A DNA stretch of 64,000 nucleotides from Amyelois transitella (GCF_032362555.1 NC_083535.1:930001-994000), one strand, 5' to 3'. Numbered from the stretch's first letter, positions 9,785-22,300 are shown. Made by a program: numbers and translations. The notes: generated by a model not told the origin, from the sequence alone.

Positions 9785-10807
9785 GTAAGTCGACATAATT
9801 AATTACATTATAAAGTTAAGAATATACCCATCTCACATTATTTTTACTACTAGTTAATTATTCAAGACAATATATTCTAAAGCCTGTTTACCTACGTGTT
9901 AACATGTGACATATTTTGAACGTGAAAATATGTTAAATAAATTCTAGTAATTACTTGTGTCAAAGTTTAACCATTGTTCTGTGAAAACACTTGTCGTGGA
10001 TCCAGTGTATGTTCCATATATTTGCTGTAAGTATATCTGCTGCGACATAAGTATTAAATACGTAAATACCGTAAGGTTCATCAGATTAGACTTTGACACC
10101 AGTCTGCGTGTGTGCGTGCGCTGTTGCGAACGTGTAGTATTTATATCCTGTTCATTGCGATTGTGTTGGTGTACGTACGATTTCACTATTAGTTTCTTTT
10201 TTTAAACAAATGAGATTGTTAAACATTTTCGACAGACATTACCTACTTATATATTAATTAACAAATATCTTGTAACTAAAGTGCTTGTCCTGTCTGTACA
10301 TTAACAATATACTTATGTAGGTACTTAATTTAAAAAATAAGTTCAAAATACCCTTATATTTTGAATTTGTTTTTAAATATTAAATAAAAGAAACTGGAGG
10401 TAGATTACAACAGGAGACATGTCATTTAACATTATGAAAGTACCTGCTATTGCATGGAGATTTGCTTCTGTAGGAATTTCCAGAAGAAAAAGTAGCTTTT
10501 TATACTCTTGAAAGTCTGTTCTATCTCTGTGCTATATTTCATCAAACTCAGTGTAGCAGTTATTGACAATAACACACATCTTTTTGTATTATATTTGTAT
10601 AGAAATTATAGTTTATGGATCAATACAATGACATTCTACAAATGATTCTTGGAGTTTGAATGCTTGCAAAGTTAATGAATTTATAAAATAATTTATTTTA
10701 TAATCAAAGAAATTATAATTTGCTGATGCGAATGATAATGAATAACACCTGCGTTTCGTTGAAAGAAATAGAATTTTATTATATTTTTATACAACTTTTC
10801 ATTTAAA
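9785..10807. other. AT-rich stretch, no gene recognised
   Basis: Small open frames here lack any family resemblance. Likely CPT1 intron or spacer. Confidence 0.4.
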
Positions 10808-11042
10808 GTGGTTCCTGATACTTAAGATTAGGACCAATCCTTATCTTTTCCATGGACGTTGGAAAAAGATACTAATGGGAATTGTAATAAAATTGGAATT
10901 CTTGTAGGCAACGGGCGAACATGTCTCTATTTGAATCTCAGTTCCATCCATACATCTGAAGGTAGACCATCTTCAGATGTATGGCTTAATGATTCAGTCT
11001 TTTCAAGACTTGGCTCTGTCTACCCTGCAAGGGATAAAGACA
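10808..11042 (+). mobile_element. SINE-A, diverged
   Basis: Shows TTTTCCATGGACGTTG, CTATTTGAATCTCA, TCTTTTCAAGACTTGGC and CTACCCTGCAAGGG. A 14-bp inverted repeat (10948-10961 / 10971-10984) has formed inside it. Confidence 0.65.
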
Positions 11043-11546
11043 TGAAATTCAAAATTTTTTCAAAATTCAAAATTTTTTATTCATTATTATAGGATATTAT
11101 TATATCGCTTAATAATTGTCGTATGGTTTAACAACTTGGTTGACGTCAAATATATTACTTAAAAACTAAGTTTACTGCCGCTTCCAAGGCGTCAGTGCAG
11201 AAGAAGCGGTAACAAACTGCACTGCAGCATTTTCTTTAACAACGTCAACTTCACAATATTAAATTATACTTAGAATATAATGTGGACGGGAGAATACATT
11301 GTTCACGGGAGATTTATATATTTATGAGATTTAATATTGAAAAAAGAAAAATATATATATATATATATATATTTTATGGATTGCCAATTTTAAAAAGATT
11401 TATGTACAGAGTGTACTGAAATTTTGATTTAAGTTCAAATTAAACTACAATTAATTACGAGGTTCCTGTGCCAAGCTCGAGCCAGATGTTTTTATCATTA
11501 AGGTAATCATCAGTCCTATAATAAGCCTTCTCACAAAGTACTTTCT

Positions 11547-14345
11547 TTACATACTCTTTGAATTTTCGGTAGGGCATATCAAGAACAGACTCCGGCAACC
11601 TATTATAAAATCTATACAGTTCCCCATAAATGATTTACTGACTTTGCTAAGCCTATGAAACGGCATGACTAATTTATGTTTATTACGTAAATTTCTATCA
11701 GTTGTGGCACTAACTTTTTGAAAAAAAGAGGTATTTTTCCTAACATACATTATAAGATCAAAAATGTACTGGGACGCTACTGTAGGTATGTTTATTTTCT
11801 TAAAGAGTTGTCTTAACGAGTCTCTTGGTCCTAAGCCGTAAATTGCGCGAACGGCCCTTTTCTGAATTATAAAAATAGTTTGTATATCAGCCGCGCTACC
11901 CCATAAAAGTAAACCATAAGATAACAAGCTATGAAAATAGCTGAAATAAACAAGCCTAGCTGTAGCTACATCTGTCAATTGTCGGATCCTCCTAACAGCA
12001 TAAGCGGCAGAGCTAAGTCTATTGGATAGTTTAGAAATATGAGCACCCCACTGTAGCTTTGCATCAATTATAATTCCTAAAAACTTTGTATTTTCAACAA
12101 ATTCTAATTTCTGGCCTTCCAGTATTATGTCAGTATTGGCCTGCCTTACGTTTGGAAGGGTAAATTTAATGCATTGGGTCTTATTAGCATTTAAAAGAAG
12201 ATTGTTGGTTGAGAACCAGATAGATATGGCCGACAGTATATTATTAACCGAACTTACATTTTCGCTATGGCGATCTAATTTAAATATTAAAGAAGTGTCA
12301 TCGGCAAACAGCACTATACCCGCCTGTTTTTCCACCATAAAAGGCAGGTCATTGACATATACCAAGAAGAGGAATGGTCCTAAAATTGAGCCCTGAGGAA
12401 CACCCATTGAGACGCTTGATCCGCTTGACTTTACTCCATTAATATCTACAGTTTGAAGCCTATCAGTCAAATAGGATGCCATTAGTTTAGTTGATTTGTG
12501 GTCAAACCCATATTGACGAAGTTTACGCAAAAGTGTCTGATGATCTACGCAATCAAATGCTTTAGAGAGATCGCAAAAGACTCCAACTGAATCCTGTGAA
12601 CTCTCCCACGCGTCATAGATTTGAGTAACAAGTGCTACTCCCGCATCAGTGGTGGACTTCCCGGCAGTGAACCCATATTGTTGGGAATGGAAAATGTTAT
12701 TGATTTTAAAATATTGTTGCATTTGATTAAGCATCATCTTCTCAAACACCTTGCTCAAAACTGGCAATATAGAAATAGGTCTATAATTGCCAAGGACTGT
12801 TTTCTCCCCTTTTTTGAATAGAGGTATTAATTTGCTACATTTCATTAAATTTGGAAAAATACCCTCATCAATACATTCATTAAATATAAAAGCTAGATCA
12901 GATGCAATAATAGCTATGATTTGACTTATGATACTAACAGACATACCCCAATGGTCTTCAGACTTTTTCAAATTAAGTTGTTTGAACGCCTTTAATATAT
13001 TATCAGAGTTAACATATTTAAATTTAAAGACAGATTTGATGGGAGTTGTGTTATTATTAAGTAGGGTTTCAGCGCGCAATGGACAAGAGTCAACGTCAGA
13101 AGTTAGCTCCACAGGGATTTTTGCAAAGAAATTATCAAAAGCATTTACTATGTCCTGAGTTTTAGAAATACTTTTGTTACCGGATGATATTTGTTTAATA
13201 CTGTCTCTATCTTTGATTTTGCCAGATTCTTTATTAATAATGTTCCATGTTTCTTTAATTTTATTTGGTGCATTGTTTATTTTACTACTTATGTGAAAAG
13301 ACTTGGCTTGCCTGCAAACTTTTTTAAATAATTTTGAATAATTTTTGACATATTCTACAAAACTGGGGTCAAAATTGTATTGTTTCTGGGCATATAAGTC
13401 ATATAACTTATTCCTACTCTTGTGAATACCTAATGTAGCCCATTCACTGAACTGTAATCTATTACGAATATTGACTTGTTTCTGCTTGAACCTTTTTGAG
13501 TATTCAGCAGAAATCATATTAAATAAATTGTTATAATGTTCATTAGGATTATTTCCAGAATATGTTAAAGTATTTAATTGATTTGCAATGTTTATTTTAA
13601 ATTTTCTTATGTTTTTGGAAGAAAGAGGTCTACACATAATTTTATCATTATTTAAATTGTTTAAGGACTCTTTCTCAAAGGTAACATATTGACCGGTGTG
13701 ATCCGAGGGCAATTTGTGAATAATTGATTTCCGTATAAAAAGATTATTGCAAAAAAAATTATCCAGACACTTGGCAGATGTAGATGTTATTCGGGTTGGT
13801 TCGAAAAAAACATACTCTAAATTATAAGATTTAAACAAATTAATAAATTGTATACTAACAGTTGATTTAACTAAAATGTCAATGTTAAAATCACCACAAA
13901 TAATTAATTTTTTGTTACATTTTGAGGTAACATGTAACACTTGATCCATTATTTTTAAAAATTGTTTAAATTCACTGTTTGGGGGACTGTACACACAAAC
14001 AATTATATGATGATCTAGCTCGGCACAGGTCACTTCGGCACACCGCTCAACCGAAAGTCTGGTTATGTCTGTTCGCTCTTTACAGCGAAGACCGCATTTG
14101 ATAAATATTATAGACCCACCTCTAATTGCAGACTTTCTGTTTAAGCAGCTCACAATATTATAATTGTTTAGGCTGAACATCATCTCCCCCTCCATGAGCC
14201 AATGCTCAGTCAAACATAAAATGTCCACATTTAATTCTTCTAAAACTAGTTGTACTTCTAATTCTTTGCCGGGAAGACCTTGTATATTTTGATGGATAAT
14301 TCTTAACCCTCGAGGGTTTCCCGTTGTCTGAGTGTGCAGTTTAAA
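11547..14345 (-). CDS. LINE-2 ORF2: AP endonuclease plus reverse transcriptase
   Basis: Open for 932 codons with no internal stop. The N-terminal endonuclease has HQNIQG, LTEHWL, CGDFNID and the catalytic SDH (PSDHTGQ). The reverse transcriptase has NYRPISILP, QYGFTAGKST, DLSKAFDCVDH, GVPQGSILGP and the catalytic LFADD. It nicks target DNA and copies element RNA in place. No ATG precedes the endonuclease domain: the frame opens directly after TAA at 14346-14348, at a TTTAAAC heptamer, and overlaps ORF1 in the -1 frame. Expression by -1 frameshift or by reinitiation is therefore likely. It looks intact, but the missing 5' end of the element argues against autonomy. Confidence 0.9.
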   Translation of the reverse strand, partial: FKLHTQTTGNPRGLRIIHQNIQGLPGKELEVQLVLEELNVDILCLTEHWLMEGEMMFSLNNYNIVSCLNRKSAIRGGSIIFIKCGLRCKERTDITRLSVERCAEVTCAELDHHIIVCVYSPPNSEFKQFLKIMDQVLHVTSKCNKKLIICGDFNIDILVKSTVSIQFINLFKSYNLEYVFFEPTRITSTSAKCLDNFFCNNLFIRKSIIHKLPSDHTGQYVTFEKESLNNLNNDKIMCRPLSSKNIRKFKINIANQLNTLTYSGNNPNEHYNNLFNMISAEYSKRFKQKQVNIRNRLQFSEWATLGIHKSRNKLYDLYAQKQYNFDPSFVEYVKNYSKLFKKVCRQAKSFHISSKINNAPNKIKETWNIINKESGKIKDRDSIKQISSGNKSISKTQDIVNAFDNFFAKIPVELTSDVDSCPLRAETLLNNNTTPIKSVFKFKYVNSDNILKAFKQLNLKKSEDHWGMSVSIISQIIAIIASDLAFIFNECIDEGIFPNLMKCSKLIPLFKKGEKTVLGNYRPISILPVLSKVFEKMMLNQMQQYFKINNIFHSQQYGFTAGKSTTDAGVALVTQIYDAWESSQDSVGVFCDLSKAFDCVDHQTLLRKLRQYGFDHKSTKLMASYLTDRLQTVDINGVKSSGSSVSMGVPQGSILGPFLFLVYVNDLPFMVEKQAGIVLFADDTSLIFKLDRHSENVSSVNNILSAISIWFSTNNLLLNANKTQCIKFTLPNVRQANTDIILEGQKLEFVENTKFLGIIIDAKLQWGAHISKLSNRLSSAAYAVRRIRQLTDVATARLVYFSYFHSLLSYGLLLWGSAADIQTIFIIQKRAVRAIYGLGPRDSLRQLFKKINIPTVASQYIFDLIMYVRKNTSFFQKVSATTDRNLRNKHKLVMPFHRLSKVSKSFMGNCIDFIIGCRSLFLICPTENSKSM

Positions 14346-14690
14346 TTAACTGTCAAGTCAACAGAGTTACCATCACACAGAGTTGGCAATTCTGTAGTCA
14401 ACTTATAATTAATATTTCGCTTACAATGTAAACTCGTCCAAACATTAATATTACTAGCTACCAATGTAGCAATTTTGTTCTTATGGTATCTGGATAGAAA
14501 TATTCTATCATTGGTCTTAAAACAATCACCTATGAAATTGTTTGTGTCAAAAAACACAAATTTGTCACTGTGACGACATGTCAACGAATGCATAAAATTA
14601 TTGAGTAGGTGAATGTTTTTATTAAGTTTTGGAGACTGGCAACTCATATATGGAAAAGCACATAAAATTATTTGGTTAACTTTGATTTTA
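14303..14690 (-). CDS. LINE-2 ORF1, C-terminal fragment (SGNH-esterase-like)
   Basis: The last ~125 codons of ORF1, ending RQRETLEG-stop at 14303-14305. The pattern ..ILCAFPY..LNKNIHLLNNFM..FFDTNNFIG..RIFLSRYHKNKIATL resembles the C-terminal half of the SGNH-type esterase found in ORF1 of CR1-like elements. The catalytic N-terminal half is missing. Family call is inference. Confidence 0.55.
14339..14345 (-). promoter_or_regulatory. Putative -1 ribosomal frameshift heptamer (T TTA AAC)
   Basis: In ORF1 phase the codons read AAT TTA AAC, giving a canonical X XXY YYZ heptamer. Slipping by -1 gives TTT AAA CTG, which enters ORF2 exactly where its frame opens. A short palindrome AACCCTCGAGGGTT lies 20 nt downstream. 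Confidence 0.5.
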
Positions 14691-14700
14691 TGTATGTATG

Positions 14701-14871
14701 CAACTTTTATTCCTGAAGTTCTTCATTAATTTTATTTTTGTTGGCCTTGTGATATCGTCAGTATTAACTCTTGGTATCAGTTATATAATTGTATAACTAA
14801 TGAATAATTATGTGAGAATTAAACCTACCTATACTCAGCCATCATAGACTGTATCCATATACAATGTATAC
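14701..14871. other. AT-rich spacer
   Basis: Nothing recognised. Confidence 0.4.
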
Positions 14872-14990
14872 TAATATTATAAATGTGAAAGTGTGTTTGT
14901 TTGTCAGTTTTTTATAGACACTGAACCAATTTCCATAAAATTGTGCATACATATAGTGTGGAGAACGAGGAAGGACATGCGGCCAAAGGC
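14872..14990 (+). repeat. Helitron-like 5' fragment
   Basis: ACTAATATTATAAATGTGAA followed by GTGTGTTTGTTTGTC and a family-type CTGAACCAATTTCCATAAAA block; the 3' hairpin and CTAG end are missing. Confidence 0.45.
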
Positions 14991-15222
14991 TAATATACAA
15001 AGTTTCAAATGCTCAAGTTTTGTGTTCAGTGCGAATAATTAAAATGGCTTTGTCTTAAATAAATTTATTGTAATGGTTTTTTTATTGTTACTTATAGTAT
15101 TACTAGTCTTAACTTGCTATGCGTAATTTTGTTTTCTGTTAAGTTAACAGACATATTAACATTACTTACATCTATACCTAAGATGCCAAAGGGTTACAAA
15201 AAAATAGTAATTACATACTAAA

Positions 15223-15456
15223 ATACATATAATCGCGTCTAGTATATCCCTTGCGGGTTAGACAGAGCCAACACTCTTATCCATGTTCACCAGTATGGCT
15301 TAATGATGGAATTGAGACTCAAATAATGAAAGGTTGCAAGTTCATTGCCTACAACAAGAATCCCAAGTTTATAAGCCTATCCCTTAGTCACCTTACACGA
15401 CATCCCTGGAAAAGGGATGCAGCAGTCTTATTTTAAAATGCCAGGAACAACACTGC
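15223..15456 (-). mobile_element. SINE-A, diverged full-length
   Basis: TACATATAATCGCGTCT, CTTGCGGGTTAGACAGAGCC, then all internal marks to AATGCCAGGAACAACACTGC. Confidence 0.65.
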
Positions 15457-15499
15457 AATAATAAAATATCAATTTAATTAAGTTTTTGTAAATCCTTCA

Positions 15500-15767
15500 T
15501 CTATACTAATATTATAAAGTTGAAGAGTTTGTTTATTCGTTTTACCTTATCTTAGGAACTACGGGTTCGAATTGAAAAATTCTTTTTGTGTTGAATATAC
15601 CATTTATCGAGGGAAGGCTTTAGGCTTCATATAACATCACGCTGCAACTATTAGGAGCGAAGAAATAATTGAAAATGTGAAAAAACGGGAAACATTATTC
15701 ATCCTTGAGAGCTTCAATGTTGCCCAATATAACTATTCCACGCCGACAAAGTCGCGGAAACAGCTAG
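15500..15767 (+). mobile_element. Helitron-like element, family A (Lep1-like)
   Basis: Starts TCTATACTAATATTATAAAG and ends ACAGCTAG, with a hairpin region before the end. A 268-bp non-autonomous copy. Confidence 0.75.
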
Positions 15768-15782
15768 TAAATAAATAAGTAT

Positions 15783-15858
15783 TACAATCTCGTGTGCGAC
15801 AGTGTTTTTTGTGTCTCTTTTTTCTAGTCCAACCTATACATATTTCTTTTTATTTTTA
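15783..15858 (+). repeat. Left copy of a 76-bp direct repeat flanking a SINE-A
   Basis: Same length as 16121-16196 with six substitutions. Runs from TACAATCTCGTGTGCGA to TTTTTATTTTTA. Confidence 0.9.
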
Positions 15859-16120
15859 CTGGCGCCGTGTGGTTCCCGGCACCAGTACAAAAAAGAATAG
15901 GACCTCTCCATCTCTTTCCCATGGATGTCGTAAAAGGCGACTAAGGGATAGGCTTACAAACTTGGGATTTTTTTTTTAGACTATGAGCTAGCAACCTGTC
16001 ACTATTTGAATCTCAATTCTATCATTGAACCAAATAGCTGAGCGTGGCCTATCAGTCTTTTCAAGACTGTTGGCTCTGTCTACCCCGCAAGGGATAAAGA
16101 CGTGACCATATGTATGTATG
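15859..16120 (+). mobile_element. SINE-A, full-length, just upstream of the CPT1 start-codon exon
   Basis: CTGGCGCCGTGTGGTTCCCG through CCCGCAAGGGATAAAGACGTGACCATATGTATGTATG. Flanked by the 76-bp direct repeat. Confidence 0.85.
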
Positions 16121-16196
16121 TACAATCTCGTGTGCGATAGTGTTTTTTGTGTCCCTTTTTCCTTATCCAACCTATACATACTTCTTTTTATTTTTA
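16121..16196 (+). repeat. Right copy of the 76-bp direct repeat (CPT1 acceptor tract)
   Basis: Includes the pyrimidine tract and the A of the AG acceptor used for the CPT1 start-codon exon. Confidence 0.85.
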
Positions 16197-16211
16197 GCAA
16201 CATAATCCACA

Positions 16212-16352
16212 ATGGCGGAAGCACATTCGGCGGTGGCGTTCTCGTTCGCGATAACCCACGACGGGTGGGATGTCAACTTTGACCGGGAGGTGTTGTACCT
16301 GGTGTGGGAGTCGGGACTTAGGTCCTGGAGGAAGCGGCTGGCCAGGTTCAGG
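16212..16352 (+). CDS. CPT1: CPT1 coding exon 1
   Basis: ATG at 16212; 47 codons; donor AGG|GTATGT. The exon probably begins at 16198 after TTTTTAG, implying an upstream untranslated exon. Confidence 0.93.
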
Positions 16353-19300
16353 GTATGTTATTTTTGCTGTCTAATTAAATAAATATATATATATAGTGCC
16401 GTGTGATTCCCGGCACCAAAAATAAAAGAATAGGACCACTCCATCTCGTTCCCATGGATGTCGTAAAAGGCGACTAAGGGGTAGGCTTATAAACTTGGGC
16501 TTCTTCTTTTAGGCGATGGGCTAGGAACCTGTCACTATTTGAATCTCAATTCTATCATTAAGCCAAACAGCTGAACGTGGTCTTTCAGTCTTTTCAAGAC
16601 TGTTGGCTCTGTCTATCCCGCAAGGGATAAAGACGTGATGATGCGTATGTGTGTGTGTGTGTTAAATAAATATATACATACAGGACATATTACACAGATC
16701 GAGTTAGCCTCGAAGTAAGTTCGGAACTTGTGTCATCATACGAGATACTAACTCAACGTTACTATGTTTTATATTAAATAGGTACTTATATATAGATAAA
16801 CAACCAAGACCCAGGCCAATCAGAAAAAGTTATTTTCTCATCTAGCCCTGGCCGGGATTCGAACCCGGGACCCACGGTGACACAGACAAGCGCACTACCG
16901 CTGCGCCACAGAGGCCGTCAAATGTCTTTATTCGTATTTCATCACTATTTTTTTAATGTTGACAATGTGCACTCGTTTAGTTGTATTCTGGTTGGAAATA
17001 AGTGAGTAAGACGTGACAGAATACTTTATCCTTGTAATTTTTTCATATAAGAAGACCACTGGGTAATTACCCGACCTCCCCACTTCTAAACACTAAACAT
17101 GTGTTTTTTATACATGGAACTCAGTCTGTTTGTTGGGTCATCTATACATACATATATTATTTATTTATAGTAGAGCTACATCTACACTAATAATAAAGAG
17201 GAAAGATTCTGTATATTTGTAGCGAATAATCTCAAAAACTACTGGACTGATTTTGATGAAATTTGGCACACAGATAGAATAGACCTTGAGAAATGAAAAT
17301 TCCGCACAAAAGCTAGTAATATAATAAACTAGCGACCCGCCCCGGCTTCGCAGGGGTGCAAAATTGGGAAAAAATTATACATAAAAACCTTCCTCTTGAA
17401 TCACTCTACCTGTTACAAAAAACCGCATCAAAATCCGTTGCGTAATTTTAAAGATTTAAGCATACAGACAAACAGACTAAAATAGCGACTTTGTTTTATA
17501 CTATGTAGTGATATATTTGTATTTGGTCACACAGAACAGCGTCCACAATGGAGTATACCCTGGGCACCTGCAATCGCTTTATGTCTTGTGGACATTGCTC
17601 GTTGCAGCCCATTTTGGGGGATTCAACATACCATTTGGTTTAGTACAAAAAGCTCTCACTATTATGCCCGGGTAAGAAGATATTTATGATCAATTTTTTT
17701 TTAACTTTATTCTTTTCATAAAAATAATACTCTTTATTATCGGCCAGTAACAAATGGCAGTCGACTGAGCTGCTGAAAAAAGTTTAGAAGAAATAATTTT
17801 GGTGAGAAAATGAATTAATTAAATCATAACATAAAAATCTATGGTAGCAGTTGTTTACATATATTTTTATTGTTACTATCTTAGTAATGATAACAGTTGG
17901 GTATGTACAATGAACAATATTAGATTATATGTACATGATTTTATGTTGTTTATTTAGAACTTCGTGTATACCTTAATTGTTATCTTGGTTACATAAATAT
18001 GACCTTGACTTGATAAAAGAAGTAGCTAGTTACTACAGAAGTACAAGTTTATTTTACAAATATAATATCAATCTAAATAATGTTGAAATAAGTATGTGTA
18101 GTATACTTATGTTTAACTAAGAGACCACTTATAGCAAAAATTTTAATAACAATTGTCTTTGCCGTGTGGTCCGCGGCACCAATAAAAGAGAGAATACGAC
18201 CACTCCATCTCGTTTTCTTGGGTGCCGTAATAAGCCACTAAAGGACAGGCTTATAAACTTGGGATTCTTCTTTTGGGCGATGGGCTAACAACCTGTCACT
18301 ATTTGAATATCAATTCCATCAAATTATTAGTAAAAATGTAAAAAAAAATCACCCTCGAGGGCTTCAATGTCGCCCAAAATAACTATTCCACTAGTGCTCT
18401 TCTTAAAGAATGTGATGTCAATGGATTATTCTTTTATATGGTAAATTTCCCACAGGGATTCCACGATGTGGCAAGTGATAGCTTGCTTGGTAGCTGCGCT
18501 GACCATGTGGCTATCCGTCATATTCATGATGAGATATCTTCTCAAACTACTGCTGATGTACAAGGTATCTCTATATTTATAAATCTAAATCCTTTTGAGT
18601 GATTTATATATGTAGGTATATACTCGTACCACATACACACTTTCACACACAAATACAGTTTGCATATATTTTTTTCTTTTTGTATTCATTTTGTATTATT
18701 TTAGTATTCAGTAATAGTTACGTAACGAGGGAGCTAGGTCCTCTGACACGCTTGTTCTGTACTTACTAGAGGGCCTCAACAACTGGCATTGTAAAAATTG
18801 TTTTACTGAATAAACGAATTTTGAATTTTTTTTTTTATATTTGTTGTTGTAAAAATGCTGCAGTGTAGTATGTTCCGCCGCTTCGTCTATATCTGTAAGC
18901 GTTGTCGTTTTGGAAGCGGTAGTAAATATAATTAGACTTAAGTTATTCTTTCTTTCTTTTCTATATATTATGTTGACGTCAATTAGTATCTTACCTTTAT
19001 ATCCAATTTGGAAATAAATCTACTGATATTATTTATTGGCTACCTATCTGATAACATTATTTTTTTTTCTCTTTAAATTCAATGGATTTTTCTAACAATT
19101 CGCTAAGTTTCCTTTTTCAAATCTCATCTTTTAATTATTTTCATTCATTTATGAATTTTGGATTCCAAATATATTTAATTATTGATTTTTTGACTTTAAT
19201 TGGTGTCCGGTTCAAATCATGCCTGTAAAAGACACTTAATTAAGCAAAAGTCATAAGCTCCACTCCTTATTTCAAGACCAACATACCTAAATGTAGTTGA

Positions 19301-22300
19301 AAAAAAAAATTAATATAAATAACTTGGTCAATTCCATCTAATTGGCCGTTCAGTCTTTTCAAGACTATTAACTCTGTCCACCTCGCAAGGGATATAGACG
19401 GGACCATATGTATGAGGCCGCCCGCGACTTCGTCCGCATGGAAACCCTATCAATCCCGCGGGAACTCTGGGATAAAAAGTAGCCTATGTGTTATTCTGGG
19501 TCTTCAGCTACCTACATACCAAATTTCATGGTAATCGGTTCAGTAGTTTTTGCGTGAAAGAGTAACAAACATCCATACAAACTTTCGCCTTTATAATAGT
19601 AGTAGGATTCCATTTAAATGTTAATTTTGCTCAGGGTTGGATGTATGAATCACGAGCGCCAGGTGCAAAGATATCCAGGAAGACATTACTGTGGATCGCC
19701 GTGGTGAAGGTCCTCTCCGGGTGGAACAAACCCAAGCTGTACAGCTTCCAGGGCTCCCTGCCCAGACTGCCATTGCCTTCTGTCAAAGATACTATGAAAC
19801 GGGTGAGTTTTTTTTAATGTTTTTTTTTTGGAAGATACTAGCGGCTTGTCTCGAATTATCACGTATAGGTTATACATTAAGCCTGCAACATACTTATAAT
19901 TAAGTCTGTATAACTCGCGGGGTGGACAAGAGGAAACAGTATTAAAAAGATTGAAAGGCCACGTTCGGCTGTGTGGCTTGGTGATGGAATTTAAATTGAA
20001 ATAGTGACAGTAGCCCATCGCCTGCAAGAAGAATACCAAGTTTATGAGCCATTCCCTTAGTCGCCTTGTACGACATCCATAGGAAACATATGGCGTGGTT
20101 CTATTCTAAAGTGCCGTAAACCACACGGCACTATTATTATAAAGAGGAAGAGTTTGTTATCTTCGGAAATACTGATTCATGAAAAATTTTTCACCGTAAT
20201 AAAGGTACATTATCTGCGCGTGTTAATAGACGCGGATGTCGTAAAAAGCGCCTAAGGGATAGGCTTATAAACTTGGGACTCCTCTTGTAGGCGATGGGCT
20301 AGCAACATGACACTATTCAAATCTCAGCCGAACTGTACGTGGCCTTTCAGTCCTTTTTAAGACTGTTGGCTCTGTCTACCCCGCAAGGGATATAATACAG
20401 ATGTATGTATTCAAATCAAAAACTTGTTCCAGTACCTGATAAGCGTACGTCCATTACTAGACGACGAGAATTACAAACGCGTAGAGAGATTGGCCAATGA
20501 GTTTGAGCAGACTATAGCTGTGAAACTCCAGCGGTACCTCATCCTGAAGTCCTGGTGGTCGAGCAATTACGTGTCCGACTGGTGGGAGGAGTACGTGTAC
20601 TTACGTGGCAGGTCGCCCCTCATGGTGAACTCCAACTTCTACGGCATAGACGCGATCATGATCAGGCCGACTAAGATACAAGCGGCGAGGGCGGCCGTGA
20701 TCATACATTTGGCGCTGAAGTTCAGGAGGCTGATTGATAGGCAGGAGTTGGAGCCGGTGAGTTTTGATTTGAAAAAAAAAAAATTTTTGACATTGACATT
20801 GACGTTAAAAAAAGCGGTCTCAGTTTGACCTGTAGGTATTATTTATTTTACTACTAGTTTTTAAATAGTGATATAAATATAAAAAAAAGTAATATAAATA
20901 AAAAGTTACCAAATTGGAAATAAGGCGCTCCTTTCGCATCTAGTTACGAAAAATAATCTTCATCTGTAACTGGTTACAAAGAAAAAATGTCTTCTTTCAC
21001 AACTACATAGTTACTAAAAAGCGAATAAAAAATCTTCTCTTCTAAATAGTTACGTAAGTTAAGTTACCAAAGTGGACAAATGATGTTTCGCTGTACCGAT
21101 TTTAATGCAATTTTCAGAAAAGTGTTCCTATGTTTTTTTCAAAACGTGTCAACGCGTATATATAGATATACTTGTACGTTCATACGAATGCATATATCTG
21201 TCGCAATCTAAGTGCTGTTATCAACGTCTATTGTAGATAATAACATTGTTATATTTTCGTCTGCTTCGGTATCGATCTTATGTCACCGTGGAGAGGCGCG
21301 CCGGCGCCGTGTCTAGATAAATTAGGTTCTATACAAACGAGTTAAGGCACATTTTGGTTAAGGAAAACATGAAAGGTGTGTTCAAGATATCCGCGTGTAA
21401 CGCTTTTCGCGAATACATGTTTGAAATGTTACGATTTTACGAATTTCGAATACGTATTTAGTTCAAATTCATTTCTTGCATTGTAGTTGGGTGATTGATA
21501 AACATACATACCAAATATCACGCCTTTTTCCCGGAGGGGTAGGCAGAGACTACATCTTTCCACGATCTCTGCATACTTTCTTCACTTCATACACACATTC
21601 AAGCTCTTCATGCAAGCTCGGCGGTTTCGGGTACTCTTGACCTGACTCTTTGCCAGGACAACCTTAATTGATAAACATTGTTTTTAATCAAAGCCCTTGA
21701 TGTACATACATACATATCATCACGTCTATATCCCTTGCGGGCTAGACAGAGCCAACATTCTTGAAAAAACTCAGTTCTCACTCACTCAGTTCAGCTGTTT
21801 GGATTAATGATAGAATTGAGATTCAAATAGTGACCGGTTGCTATCCCATCGCCTAAGAGAAGAATCCCAAATTAATAAGCCTACCCACTAGTAGTTACTG
21901 AGTTTTTTTTTTACATAAATGAAATGAAAAAAAAAATAAAAAAAGTGACCACTTCCAGATAATGCTACAAGGCATGGTGCCCCTCTGCTCGTGGCAGTAC
22001 GAGCGTATCTTCAACACGGTGAGAGTCCCCGGCATTGAGACGGACAAGATAGTGCACTACCAGGACTCGAACCACATCACCGTGTACCACAAGGGCCGCT
22101 ACTTCAAGCTCATGGTCTACTCCAGGGGGCGGCTTTTGCAGCCCGCCGAACTGCAAATGTGAGTGAACTTATCTCTACTTATACATACATACATACATAC
22201 ATAAAATCACGCCTCTTTCCCGGAGGGGTAGGCAGAGACTACCTCTTTCCATTTGCCAAAACAAAACTTATGTCTAAATTTAAATTTAAGCTGATCCATA

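Larger units (their letters stand above)
11045..14700 (-). mobile_element. LINE-2: CR1-like non-LTR retrotransposon, nearly complete
   Basis: About 3.6 kb. On the minus strand: the C-terminal piece of ORF1, an overlapping intact ORF2 (endonuclease, reverse transcriptase) and a ~500-nt 3' UTR with the CCGCTTC / GACGTCAA signature. The 5' part of ORF1 is missing, so it is truncated. Box spelling (GVPQGSILGP, LFADDT, SKAFDCVDH) fits the CR1/Jockey group, closer to CR1. The exact 3' boundary is approximate. Confidence 0.85.

Noticed and set aside
16840..16920. Apparent tRNA gene (minus strand)
   Set aside because: The tRNA-like part has degraded arms and continues into a SINE body repeated at 22795, 34979 and 56936.
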